Of a stretch of DNA of 48,224 nt, positions 15,813-23,896 are shown in pieces. The position numbers were made by a program, and so were the translations under genes. Source of the DNA: Planococcus sp. APC 4015 (GTDB lineage: Bacteria; Actinomycetota; Actinomycetes; Actinomycetales; Microbacteriaceae); NCBI GenBank assembly GCA_030407505.1, contig JASDDH010000029.1:1-48224 (forward strand). The letters are read 5' to 3'. The first letter of the stretch is position 1; the number at the start of each line of letters is the position of its first letter. The notes under the pieces are model-generated. The model worked only from the letters and a program-made list of their open reading frames with translations. It was not told where the DNA came from and searched no databases.

Positions 15813-17006
15813 GTGACCGACCAGCTTCGACCAGCCGAGCCCGTCGCCCCCGAAGGCGTGCGGCAGCGCAACCTGGCGCGGCTGTTGCGGTCGATCCACC
15901 TGCAAGGCCCCCTGTCCCGCGCGGTTCTGACCGAGATGACGGGCCTCAACAGGTCCACGATCGCCGACCTCGTCGGCGAACTGGTGCGTGCGGGATTGGC
16001 CGAGGAGCGCGCACCCGACCCGTCGCGCCGGGTCGGACGTCCGTCGCCGGTCGTCGCCGTCGCCCCCGATGTGGTGGCGATCGCGGCCAACCCCGAGGTC
16101 GACGCCATCGAGATCGCGGCCGTGGGGCTGGACCAGAGCATCCGCGCACGTGCCCGTATCGCGACGGACACCCTGCTGTCTCCTGTCGACACCGCCTCGA
16201 TCATCGCGGCGCAGCTCGACCGCTGGCGCGCCGATGAACTCGCCGATTGCCGGATCGTCGGCATCGGACTCGCCGTGCCCGGACTGGTGCGGCGCTCGGA
16301 CGGCCTGGTGCGCGATGCGCCGCACCTGTTCTGGCGCGACGAGCCCGTGCGCGACGTCGTGAGCGCGGCCACAGGCCTCCCCGTCGCGGTGGGGAACGAC
16401 GCGAGTCTCGGGGCGATCGCCGAGCACCTCTACGGCGCGGCCCGCGGCATCGACGACGTCGTCTACCTCAACGGCGGCGCGAGCGGCATCGGAGGCGGGC
16501 TGATCGTGCACGGTCACCTCGTCGGCGGGGCGAACGGCTACGCGGGCGAGTTCGGGCAGAACCGCCCCGGCATCGCATCCACCGGCGACCGACGCGCGGA
16601 CGGCGGCGTGCTCGAGGACGAGGTGAGCCGTGCACGCCTGGTCGCCGCGCTCGCCGCGGGAGCGATCGACGACGATGCGATCGGCGCTGCGCTCGCGGCA
16701 TCCGAGTCACCCGATGTCATCGACGAGGTCGCCCGTCAGCGTCGCATCCTCGCGACGGCGCTCGCCAACGCCGTGAACGTGCTCAACCCGGCGGTCATCG
16801 TGCTCGGCGGGTTCCTGGCGGTCCTGGCGGACCTCGACCGGGACGGGCTGGAACGTGCCGTGCGGGAGCACGCGATGTCGGCGAACGCCGAAGACGTCTC
16901 GGTGCGCTCGGCCGTCCTCGCGCACGACCGACTCCTCATCGGAGCCGCCGAAGCCGCGTTCGCGCCGCTGCTGGCCGAGCCCGACACCATCGCACCGGCG
17001 CGCTGA
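15813..17006 (+). CDS. ROK-family transcriptional repressor (XylR/NagC type)
   Basis: 397 residues. Residues ~20-65 form a winged helix-turn-helix (NLARLLRSIHLQG, then SRAVLTEMTGLNRSTIADLV), followed by a ROK domain with GNDAS, YLNGGASGIGGGLI and GANGYAGEFG. The ATP-binding DxGxT of ROK kinases is replaced, so it is a sensor, not a kinase. The Cys-rich zinc motif (CxCGxxGC) usual in ROK proteins is missing: that place reads STGDRRADGG. It probably senses a sugar; with xylA/xylB nearby and a XylR-like palindrome before xylA, xylose control is plausible, though it could instead act on the neighbouring reductase. It ends 3 nt from the convergent LacI gene. Confidence 0.92.
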   Translation: MTDQLRPAEPVAPEGVRQRNLARLLRSIHLQGPLSRAVLTEMTGLNRSTIADLVGELVRAGLAEERAPDPSRRVGRPSPVVAVAPDVVAIAANPEVDAIEIAAVGLDQSIRARARIATDTLLSPVDTASIIAAQLDRWRADELADCRIVGIGLAVPGLVRRSDGLVRDAPHLFWRDEPVRDVVSAATGLPVAVGNDASLGAIAEHLYGAARGIDDVVYLNGGASGIGGGLIVHGHLVGGANGYAGEFGQNRPGIASTGDRRADGGVLEDEVSRARLVAALAAGAIDDDAIGAALAASESPDVIDEVARQRRILATALANAVNVLNPAVIVLGGFLAVLADLDRDGLERAVREHAMSANAEDVSVRSAVLAHDRLLIGAAEAAFAPLLAEPDTIAPAR

Positions 17007-17016
17007 CCGTCAGCGC
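17000..17016. terminator. Palindrome containing both convergent stop codons
   Basis: GCGCTGAC-C-GTCAGCGC is a perfect 8-bp inverted repeat. The TGA of the ROK gene (17004-17006) and the TGA of the LacI gene (complement of 17010-17012) lie in opposite arms. It may act as a short bidirectional terminator, though the stem is small. Confidence 0.5.
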
Positions 17017-18011
17017 CCGGGAGGCGCGGCCGTCGCCCGCGCGACGAGCTGCGTCGCGAGGAGCACGTGCGTCTGCGCCGGCGGGTCGCCGCCCAGGAGA
17101 CCAACGATCATCTCCGCCGCGATCGCGCCCAGGCGACCCATGGGCTGCCGGATCGTCGTCAGGGCGGGTGCTGCTCTGGAGGCCTCGGGGATGTCGTCGA
17201 AGCCGACGACCGACAGGTCGGCGGGGACGCGCAACCCGAATCCTGTCGCCACATCCAGCACGCCGAGGGCGGAGAGGTCGTTGGCGGCGAACACCGCCGT
17301 CGGCGGATCCGGGAGCGACAGCAGAGTGGTCGCCGCGGAGCGCGCCGCGTACTCCTCGTAGCGGCCGTCCTGCACCAGGGCCGGGTCGAAGAGGATCCCC
17401 GCATCCGAGAGCGCCCGCCGATAGCCCGCCTCGCGCAAGCCCGCCGAGCGCAGGTCGGGTCGGCCCGCGAGGAATCCGATCCGGCGGTGCCCGAGCTCGA
17501 TGAGGTAGCGGGTGGCCTGCAGGGCGCCGCCGAAGCTGTCGGACTCGACGGTCGGCAGATCGGCTCGGCCGGTGTGCGGGTCGATGGCGACGATCGGGAT
17601 GTCGGCCGACGCGCTCACGACGGTCGGCGTGACCATGATCGCCGCGTCGATCAGCGTCCCCGACAGTCGTTGGAGCGACCGGCGCTCCCACCCGGTCGAG
17701 GTGGACGAGTTCGATCCGCTGTACGCCACCAGGTCGTAGGGGGAGTCGCGCAGCGCCGTGCCGACCCCCTTGAGGATCTCGGCGCTGAACGGCTCGAATG
17801 CCGGCACCAGTACGCCGATGACGCCCGTGCGCCTCGACCGCATGCTGCTGGCCACGAGGCTCGACTCGTACCCGAGCTCCTCGGCGGCCGCCATCACGCG
17901 GGACGCGGTGTCGCCGGCGACCCCGTATCTGCCGTTGACCGCCTTGGACACCGTGGCGACCGAGACACCGGCGGCTCGGGCCACATCGTGGATGGTGGTG
18001 CGGCGCGTCAT
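17010..18011 (-). CDS. LacI-family repressor of the ABC sugar/GH3 operon
   Basis: 333 residues. The N-terminal helix-turn-helix and hinge (TIHDVARAAGVSVATVSKAVNG) are followed by a periplasmic-binding-protein-like sensor domain with FAANDLSALGVLDVA and VVGFDDIPEA. It is divergent from the sugar-binding-protein operon; a perfect 14-bp palindrome at 18038-18051 lies between, overlapping the -35 regions of both promoters, so it probably represses itself and the operon until the imported sugar binds. ATG 18011 is preceded by TACAGT (18020-18025) 8 nt upstream, giving an almost leaderless message. Longer in-frame starts would run through the operator. Confidence 0.95.
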   Translation of the reverse strand: MTRRTTIHDVARAAGVSVATVSKAVNGRYGVAGDTASRVMAAAEELGYESSLVASSMRSRRTGVIGVLVPAFEPFSAEILKGVGTALRDSPYDLVAYSGSNSSTSTGWERRSLQRLSGTLIDAAIMVTPTVVSASADIPIVAIDPHTGRADLPTVESDSFGGALQATRYLIELGHRRIGFLAGRPDLRSAGLREAGYRRALSDAGILFDPALVQDGRYEEYAARSAATTLLSLPDPPTAVFAANDLSALGVLDVATGFGLRVPADLSVVGFDDIPEASRAAPALTTIRQPMGRLGAIAAEMIVGLLGGDPPAQTHVLLATQLVARATAAPPGR

Positions 18012-18037
18012 GGTTCCCGACTGTACTCCGTGGAAAC

Positions 18038-18051
18038 CGTTTTCGAAAACG
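18038..18051. promoter_or_regulatory. LacI operator in divergent promoter
   Basis: CGTTTTCGAAAACG is a perfect palindrome with the central CG of LacI-family sites. It abuts the TTGACA -35 of the sugar operon and covers the -35 region of the lacI-type gene itself. Confidence 0.8.
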
Positions 18052-18052
18052 T

Positions 18053-18081
18053 TTGACATCGTTGTAATCCCTTGCCACACT
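18053..18081 (+). promoter_or_regulatory. Promoter of the sugar ABC/GH3 operon
   Basis: A consensus TTGACA -35 (18053-18058), a 17-nt spacer and a CACACT -10-like hexamer (18076-18081). The untranslated leader to ATG 18198 is about 105 nt, unusually long for this window. Confidence 0.6.
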
Positions 18082-18197
18082 GGCCCGCATCCCGACGCCC
18101 GAACGGCCGGGACGCGAGGACACGGCACGCGACCTCGCTGCGAATCCACGCATCTCCGTGAGCGAGATGCGACTCAACGAAGAGAAACGGGAATCAC

Positions 18198-19487
18198 ATG
18201 ATGGGCAAGAGACTGCTTGCTGGTTCTGCCGCCCTGTTCGCGGGAGCGCTCGTCCTGAGCGGTTGCGCGGCCGGCGGCGACAACGGCGGGGACTCGGGCG
18301 GAGACGTCTCGATGACGTTCTGGCACAACTCCACGACCGGACCGGGTATGGAGTACTGGGAGGACACCGTCGCGGCGTTCGAAGAGGCCAACCCCGGCGT
18401 GACGATCGAGATCCAGTCGGTGCAGAACGAAGAGATGGACGGCAAGCTGCAGACGTCGCTCAACTCCGGCGACGCGCCGGACATCTTCATGGCGCGCGGC
18501 GGCGGAAAGCTCGCCGACGTCGTGACGGCCGGCCAGGCGATGGATCTGACGGCGGGCCTCACCGAAGAGACCAAGTCCGCCCTCGGCGGCGTGCTGTCGG
18601 CGTTCGCGATCGACGACAAGATCTACGGCGTTCCGACCGCGGTGCTGCCCTCGGGCATCTTCTACTCGGGCGACCTGTTCGAGGCCGCCGGCATCGAGGC
18701 TCCTCCCGCGACCATCGAAGAGCTCGAAGAAGTGGATGCCGCCATCCGCGACACCGGCGTGGCGCCGATCGCCGTGGGCGCGAAAGACGCCTGGCCCGCC
18801 GCGCACTGGTACTACAACTTCGCCCTGCGCGCCTGCGCGAAAGAGGTCATGGACGAAGCCGCCGTCAGCCGCGAGTTCAACGACCCGTGCTGGCTCGCCG
18901 CCGGTGAGAACCTGCGGTCCTTCCTCGAGACCGAGCCCTTCAACGACGGCTTCCTGACCACAGCGGCCCAGCAGGGTGCCGGTTCATCGGCCGGACTCAT
19001 CGCCAACGGACAGGCAGCCATGGAGCTCATGGGCGCCTGGAACCCGGGCGTCATCGCTCCGCTGACCCCCGACCAGCAGCCGAAGGCCGACCTCCTGTGG
19101 TTCCCCTTCCCCGCTGTCGAAGGCGGCGACGGCGAGCCCGGAGCGATGATGGGCGGCGTCGACGGGTACTCCTGCTGGGTGAACGCGCCCGAAGAGTGCG
19201 TCGACTTCCTGAACTTCATCACCGAGAAGGCGAACCAGGAGGCCTACGCCGAGGCGTTCGTCACCCTGCCCGCCTCGCAGGAGGCCCAGTCCGTCGTCAC
19301 CGACCCGTCCCTCCAGGCGGTGCTCGCGGCCTACAACGACGCACCGTACGTCTCGGTGTGGCTCGACACGCTCTACGGCCAGAACATCGGCAACGCGCTG
19401 AACGTCGCGGTGGTCGACATGTTCGCCGGTCAGGGCGATGCCCAGGACATCGTCGACGCGGTCAACGACGCCGCAGCGAAGTCCTGA
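18198..19487 (+). CDS. Extracellular sugar-binding lipoprotein of an ABC importer
   Basis: 429 residues. Signal peptide with lipobox LSGC (Cys23), then a Gly/Asp-rich linker and a family-1 solute-binding domain (VSMTFWHNSTTGPGMEYWEDTVAAFEEANPG at its start in general form, and SGDAPDIFMARGGG). It captures a sugar outside the membrane and delivers it to the two permeases encoded next. The substrate is not readable, but the GH3 gene in the operon favours a beta-linked oligosaccharide such as xylo- or cello-oligomers. Two consecutive ATG codons at 18198/18201 can start. First gene of a four-gene operon under a LacI operator. Confidence 0.95.
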   Translation: MMGKRLLAGSAALFAGALVLSGCAAGGDNGGDSGGDVSMTFWHNSTTGPGMEYWEDTVAAFEEANPGVTIEIQSVQNEEMDGKLQTSLNSGDAPDIFMARGGGKLADVVTAGQAMDLTAGLTEETKSALGGVLSAFAIDDKIYGVPTAVLPSGIFYSGDLFEAAGIEAPPATIEELEEVDAAIRDTGVAPIAVGAKDAWPAAHWYYNFALRACAKEVMDEAAVSREFNDPCWLAAGENLRSFLETEPFNDGFLTTAAQQGAGSSAGLIANGQAAMELMGAWNPGVIAPLTPDQQPKADLLWFPFPAVEGGDGEPGAMMGGVDGYSCWVNAPEECVDFLNFITEKANQEAYAEAFVTLPASQEAQSVVTDPSLQAVLAAYNDAPYVSVWLDTLYGQNIGNALNVAVVDMFAGQGDAQDIVDAVNDAAAKS

Positions 19488-19500
19488 GCCGGTACCTCTG

Positions 19501-20541
19501 ATGGCTACCGTGCGCGACTCCTCGCAGGTCACCGCGGACGCGCCCGGCATGCCGGACGCCGACGGGGGCAGCGTTCAGACGCTGCCCCCGTCGGGGCCGC
19601 CCGCCGGCGGGCGCCCCTCCTCATTCCGCCCCCGCGGCGCGGTGTGGGGACCGCGGCTCGAGCTGCTGATCCTCATCGGACCGGCACTCATCGTCTTCCT
19701 CGCCTTCGTGATCTTCCCGGTCGTGATGGCCGCCTACTACGGCTTCTTCAGCTGGTCCGGCTACGGTCCGGCCGTCGATTTCGTCGGGCTCCGCAACTAC
19801 ATCGTGATCCTGACCGATCCGGCCTTCCACGAGGCCCTCGGCCACAACGTCTTCATCGCGGGCATGTCGCTCGTCCTCCAGGGCCCCATCGCCCTCGGAC
19901 TGGCGCTGCTGCTGAACCGCAAGATGCGCTACCAGTCCGTGATCCGCGTGCTGATCTTCGTGCCCTACGTCATCTCCGAGGTCGTGGTCGGCATCGGCTG
20001 GAGCCTGATGCTCCAGTCCAACGGCGCCCTCAACGGACTGCTCGAACGCGTGGGCCTCGGCGCCTTCGCCGCGGACTGGCTCTCGGACCCGGCGATCGCC
20101 ATCTGGACGCTGATGGTCATCATCACGTGGAAGTACATCGGCTTCGCCGTCATCCTGTTCCTCGCCGGTCTGCAGGGGATCCCCGAAGAGCTGTCCGAAG
20201 CCGCCGCGATCGACGGTGCCTCGTACTGGCAGATCCAGCGTCACATCGTGCTGCCTCTGCTCGGACCCACCATCCGCATCTGGGCGTTCCTGTCGATCAT
20301 CGGCTCGCTCCAGCTGTTCGACCTCGTCTGGATCATCTGGGGGCAGTACGTCGCCTCCACCGCCGGCACCTCGACGATGGCGACCTACATGGTCGCCAAC
20401 GGCAGGAACGCCGGCAGCTACGGCTACGGCAACGCCGTCGCGGTCGTGATGTTCCTCATCTCGCTCGTCGTCGCGCTGCTCTACCAGAGGTTCCTCCTCC
20501 GACGGGACACCGCCGGAGCCATCACGGGAGGGAAGGCCTGA
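19501..20541 (+). CDS. ABC sugar importer permease 1 (MalF type)
   Basis: 346 residues with six membrane helices after a ~50-residue Pro/Gly-rich cytoplasmic N-terminus. The EAA loop that contacts the ATPase reads EAAAIDGASYWQIQ. Typical of CUT1-type MalF/UgpA permeases. Starts 13 nt after the binding-protein stop and overlaps the second permease gene by one base (TGATG). Confidence 0.95.
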   Translation: MATVRDSSQVTADAPGMPDADGGSVQTLPPSGPPAGGRPSSFRPRGAVWGPRLELLILIGPALIVFLAFVIFPVVMAAYYGFFSWSGYGPAVDFVGLRNYIVILTDPAFHEALGHNVFIAGMSLVLQGPIALGLALLLNRKMRYQSVIRVLIFVPYVISEVVVGIGWSLMLQSNGALNGLLERVGLGAFAADWLSDPAIAIWTLMVIITWKYIGFAVILFLAGLQGIPEELSEAAAIDGASYWQIQRHIVLPLLGPTIRIWAFLSIIGSLQLFDLVWIIWGQYVASTAGTSTMATYMVANGRNAGSYGYGNAVAVVMFLISLVVALLYQRFLLRRDTAGAITGGKA

Positions 20542-21416
20542 TGGCCACCGCGACCATGGCTGCGCCTCGCGCGCGGCGCGCAGCGCTCACCCCCGCGCAG
20601 AGCCGCGCGGGCGGACTGCTCATCTACTTCGTCGCCCTGATCCTGATCGGGCTCATGCTGGCGCCGGTGGCGTACATCATCCTCGGCGGGTTCCGCTCGA
20701 ACTCCGAGATCACCCTCGACCCCTCGGGCTTCCCGACGGTCTGGCAGTGGCAGAACTATGCCGAGGTGCTCTCGAGCCCGGTCTTCTGGCAGCAGGTCGG
20801 CAACTCCACGATCGCCGCGGTGGCCACCACCCTGCTGGTCGTCGCGATGGGTCTGATGGCGGCGTTCGCGCTGTCGCGGTACTCGTTCCGGGGCCGCGGC
20901 CTGATCTACGCGCTGTTCGCCGCGGGTCTCATGTTCCCGATGACGGTGGCGATCACGCCGCTGTACATCCTGGTGCGCAACCTCGGCCTGATGAATTCGC
21001 TCGCGGGCGTCATCATCCCGCAGATCGCGTTCGCGCTGCCGATCACGATCATCATCCTGGTGCCGTTCCTCGCGGCGATCCCGAACGAACTGCAGGAGGC
21101 CGCCGCCATCGACGGCTGCAGCCGTCTCGGGTTCTTCTGGCGCATGGTGATCCCGCTGGCGGTGCCCGGAGTGATCACCGTCGGCATCCTGGCGTTCATC
21201 GGAAGCTGGAACAGCTACATGCTGCCCTTGTTCATCCTCAACAGCGAAGGCTCGTTCACGCTCCCGCTGGGAACGCAGGCGTTCGCCTCGCAGTACTCCG
21301 TCGACACGGCGCGGGTGCTCGCGTTCACATCGCTGTCCATGATCCCCGCACTGGTGTTCTTCAGCCTGTTCGAGCGACGCATCGTCGGCGGACTCACCGG
21401 GGCCGTCAAGGGCTGA
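20541..21416 (+). CDS. ABC sugar importer permease 2 (MalG type)
   Basis: 291 residues, six membrane helices, EAA loop QEAAAIDGCSRLGFFWR, and the FIGSWNSYMLPLFIL segment typical of MalG/UgpE permeases. ATG overlaps the previous stop by one base. No ATP-binding gene occurs in the operon or anywhere in the window; actinobacterial CUT1 importers of this kind usually share a multitask ATPase (MsiK type) encoded elsewhere. Confidence 0.95.
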   Translation: MATATMAAPRARRAALTPAQSRAGGLLIYFVALILIGLMLAPVAYIILGGFRSNSEITLDPSGFPTVWQWQNYAEVLSSPVFWQQVGNSTIAAVATTLLVVAMGLMAAFALSRYSFRGRGLIYALFAAGLMFPMTVAITPLYILVRNLGLMNSLAGVIIPQIAFALPITIIILVPFLAAIPNELQEAAAIDGCSRLGFFWRMVIPLAVPGVITVGILAFIGSWNSYMLPLFILNSEGSFTLPLGTQAFASQYSVDTARVLAFTSLSMIPALVFFSLFERRIVGGLTGAVKG

Positions 21417-21472
21417 CATCGACGGATGCCGCGGCATCCGCCTCACGAACGCTTCACGAAGAAAGAGAGATC

Positions 21473-23851
21473 GTGCAATCAGATCAGGCTCCCCGCTCAT
21501 CGGCGCGCGTCCGCGACCTGCTCGGGCGGATGACGCTCGAGGAGAAGCGCGCCCAGCTCGTCGGCTACTGGGTCGACCAGGGTGACGAGGTCGTGGCGCC
21601 CATGGCGGGCGAGATGCAGACCTCGACCCGCTACGAAGAGGCCACAGCGCACGGCCTCGGCCACCTGACCCGCGTCTACGGCACGCGCCCGGTCGACCCG
21701 GTCGAACGCGCGCAGTGGCTGTGGGGCGAACAGCGGCGCCTCCAGCAGCAGACCCGGCTGGGGATCCCCGCGATCGTGCACGAGGAGTGCCTGACCGGCC
21801 TCGCGGCGTGGAAGGCCGCCACCTTCCCGACCCCGCTCGGGTGGGGCGCCGCGTTCGACCCGGCGCTCGTCGAGGAGCTCGGCGCGGTGATCGGCCGCTC
21901 GATGCGCGAGCTCGGCGTGCATCAGGGTCTCGCCCCCGTGCTCGACGTCATCCGCGATCCCCGTTGGGGTCGCGTCGACGAGTGCATCGGCGAAGACCCG
22001 TACCTGGTCGGCGTCGTGGGCACGGCGTACGTGAAGGGGCTCCAGAGCGAGGGCGTGCACGCCACCCTGAAGCACTTCGTGGGCTACTCCGCCTCGCGGG
22101 CGGGGCGCAATCACGCACCGGTGCACGCCGGACCCCGCGAGATCGCCGACGTGCTGCTGCCGCCGTTCGAGATGGCCGTGCGCGACGGCGGCGCCCGCAG
22201 CGTCATGAACTCCTACTCCGAGATCGACGGTGTGCCGGTCGCGGCGACGACCCGTTACCTGACCGAGGTGCTGCGCGACGAGTGGGGTTTCGACGGCGTC
22301 GTGGTCTCGGACTACTTCGCGATCGCGTTCCTGCAGTCGATGCACCAGGTGGCCGCCGATCGAGCCCAGGCCGCGCAGCTGTCGATCGAAGCGGGGATCG
22401 ATGTCGAGCTCCCGAGCGCCGACGCCTTCACCCATCTTCCGGAGCTCGTGCGCACGGGCGTCCTCGACCCCGACGTGCTCGATCTCGCCGTGGCGCGGGT
22501 GCTCGCGCAGAAGGAGGAGCTCGGGCTGCTCGACGCCACCTTCGACGACCCGCCCACCGAGATCGACCTCGACTCCCCCGCGCACCGGGCCCTGGCGCGC
22601 ACGCTGGCCGAGGAGTCCCTCGTGCTCCTGAGCAACGACGGCACCCTGCCGCTCGGCGCCGACCGCACGGGCACCATCGCGCTCGTGGGTCCCAACGCCG
22701 ACAGCTCCGAGGCGCTCATGGGGTGCTATTCGTTCGTGAACCACGTGCTCGCGCATCATCCTGCGACACCGCACGGAATCGCCCTGCCCACCGTGCGCGA
22801 TGCCCTCGCCCTCGAGCTGCCGGACGCCGTGATCGTCCACGAAGCCGGATGCGACGTCGAGGGCGATGACCGCACGCGCATCGCGGCCGCCGTGCACGCC
22901 GCCCGCTCGGCCGACATCGCCGTCGTCGTCGTCGGCGACCGCGCGGGCCTGTTCGGTCGCGGCACGGTCGGCGAGGGCAACGACGTCGAGTCTCTCGAGC
23001 TGCCCGGCGTGCAGCGCGAGCTCGTCGAGTCCGTCTGCGCGACGGGCACGCCCGTCGTCCTCATCCTCCTCACCGGTCGCCCGTACGCGATCGACTGGGC
23101 TCTTCCCGAACGCACGGTGGGCGGCGGCGCGGTGACGGGCCTCGGCGCCGTCAGCAGGCCGGCGTCACGATCGGCGGATGCTCCGTCCCCGCGCCCTGCG
23201 GCGGTGCTGCAGGCCTTCTTCCCCGGCGAAGAGGGCGGTCCGGCTATCGCCGGCGTGCTGTCGGGTGAGGTCGCGCCGTCGGGGCACCTTCCGGTGTCGC
23301 TGCCGCGCTCGTCCGGCGCGCAGCCCTACTCGTATCTGCATCCCACCCTGGGCGGCACCTCCGATGTGACCAGCGCCGACTCCGACCCCACCCTGCCCTT
23401 CGGGCACGGCTTGACGTACACGACGTTCGCGCGCGAAGACCTCACGGTCGATCCCGTCGTCGAGGCCGGCGAATCGTTCGCCGCTTCGGTGCGGGTGCGC
23501 AACACCGGCGATCGGGCCGGCACCGACCTCGTCCAGCTCTACGCGCGCGACGAGGTCGGAAGCGTCACGCGACCCGTCGCGCAGCTGATCGCCTTCGAGC
23601 GCGTCAGCCTGGACGCCGGCGAAGATGTGATCGTGCGCTTCGACGTGCCGACGCAGCGGCTGGCCTTCACCGGCATGGCCGGGCGGCGCATCGTCGAGCC
23701 CGGCGACATCACCCTGTGGGTCGGTCCGTCGTGCGCCGAGCGCGAGACCGAGGCCGCGTTCGTCATCACGGGCGCCGTGCACGACGTGGGTCCGGACGAC
23801 TCCCGACTCGCGCGAGCATCCGTCGATCGCGCGGTCTCCGCAGTCCGCTGA
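21473..23851 (+). CDS. Glycoside hydrolase family 3 (beta-glucosidase/beta-xylosidase)
   Basis: 792 residues from GTG 21473 (AAAGAGAGA ribosome site). The GH3 barrel contains RDPRWGR, the KHF motif (Lys200/His201) and the nucleophile in VVVSDYFAI (Asp280). The alpha/beta-sandwich domain follows (from ~residue 360) and a C-terminal fibronectin-III-like domain (VRVRNTGDRAGTDLVQLY). No signal peptide, so it acts on imported oligosaccharides in the cytoplasm. Exo-beta-glucosidase or beta-xylosidase cannot be separated; the xylose genes favour the latter. Residues ~543-575 hold a Gly/Ala/Ser/Pro-rich insertion between YAIDWA and AVLQAFFPGEEGG that is not usual. Last gene of the ABC operon. Confidence 0.95.
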   Translation: MQSDQAPRSSARVRDLLGRMTLEEKRAQLVGYWVDQGDEVVAPMAGEMQTSTRYEEATAHGLGHLTRVYGTRPVDPVERAQWLWGEQRRLQQQTRLGIPAIVHEECLTGLAAWKAATFPTPLGWGAAFDPALVEELGAVIGRSMRELGVHQGLAPVLDVIRDPRWGRVDECIGEDPYLVGVVGTAYVKGLQSEGVHATLKHFVGYSASRAGRNHAPVHAGPREIADVLLPPFEMAVRDGGARSVMNSYSEIDGVPVAATTRYLTEVLRDEWGFDGVVVSDYFAIAFLQSMHQVAADRAQAAQLSIEAGIDVELPSADAFTHLPELVRTGVLDPDVLDLAVARVLAQKEELGLLDATFDDPPTEIDLDSPAHRALARTLAEESLVLLSNDGTLPLGADRTGTIALVGPNADSSEALMGCYSFVNHVLAHHPATPHGIALPTVRDALALELPDAVIVHEAGCDVEGDDRTRIAAAVHAARSADIAVVVVGDRAGLFGRGTVGEGNDVESLELPGVQRELVESVCATGTPVVLILLTGRPYAIDWALPERTVGGGAVTGLGAVSRPASRSADAPSPRPAAVLQAFFPGEEGGPAIAGVLSGEVAPSGHLPVSLPRSSGAQPYSYLHPTLGGTSDVTSADSDPTLPFGHGLTYTTFAREDLTVDPVVEAGESFAASVRVRNTGDRAGTDLVQLYARDEVGSVTRPVAQLIAFERVSLDAGEDVIVRFDVPTQRLAFTGMAGRRIVEPGDITLWVGPSCAERETEAAFVITGAVHDVGPDDSRLARASVDRAVSAVR

Positions 23852-23852
23852 C

Positions 23853-23893
23853 CTCGACGGGGTCGCGCGCCGCGCGCGCACGACCCCGTCGAG
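23853..23893. terminator. Bidirectional terminator between GH3 and Gfo/Idh/MocA genes
   Basis: A perfect 13-bp inverted repeat (CTCGACGGGGTCG at 23853-23865, complement at 23881-23893) with a GC-only loop that can pair further. It starts 2 nt after the GH3 stop and ends 4 nt before the stop of the convergent gene. Confidence 0.8.
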
Positions 23894-23896
23894 CGG

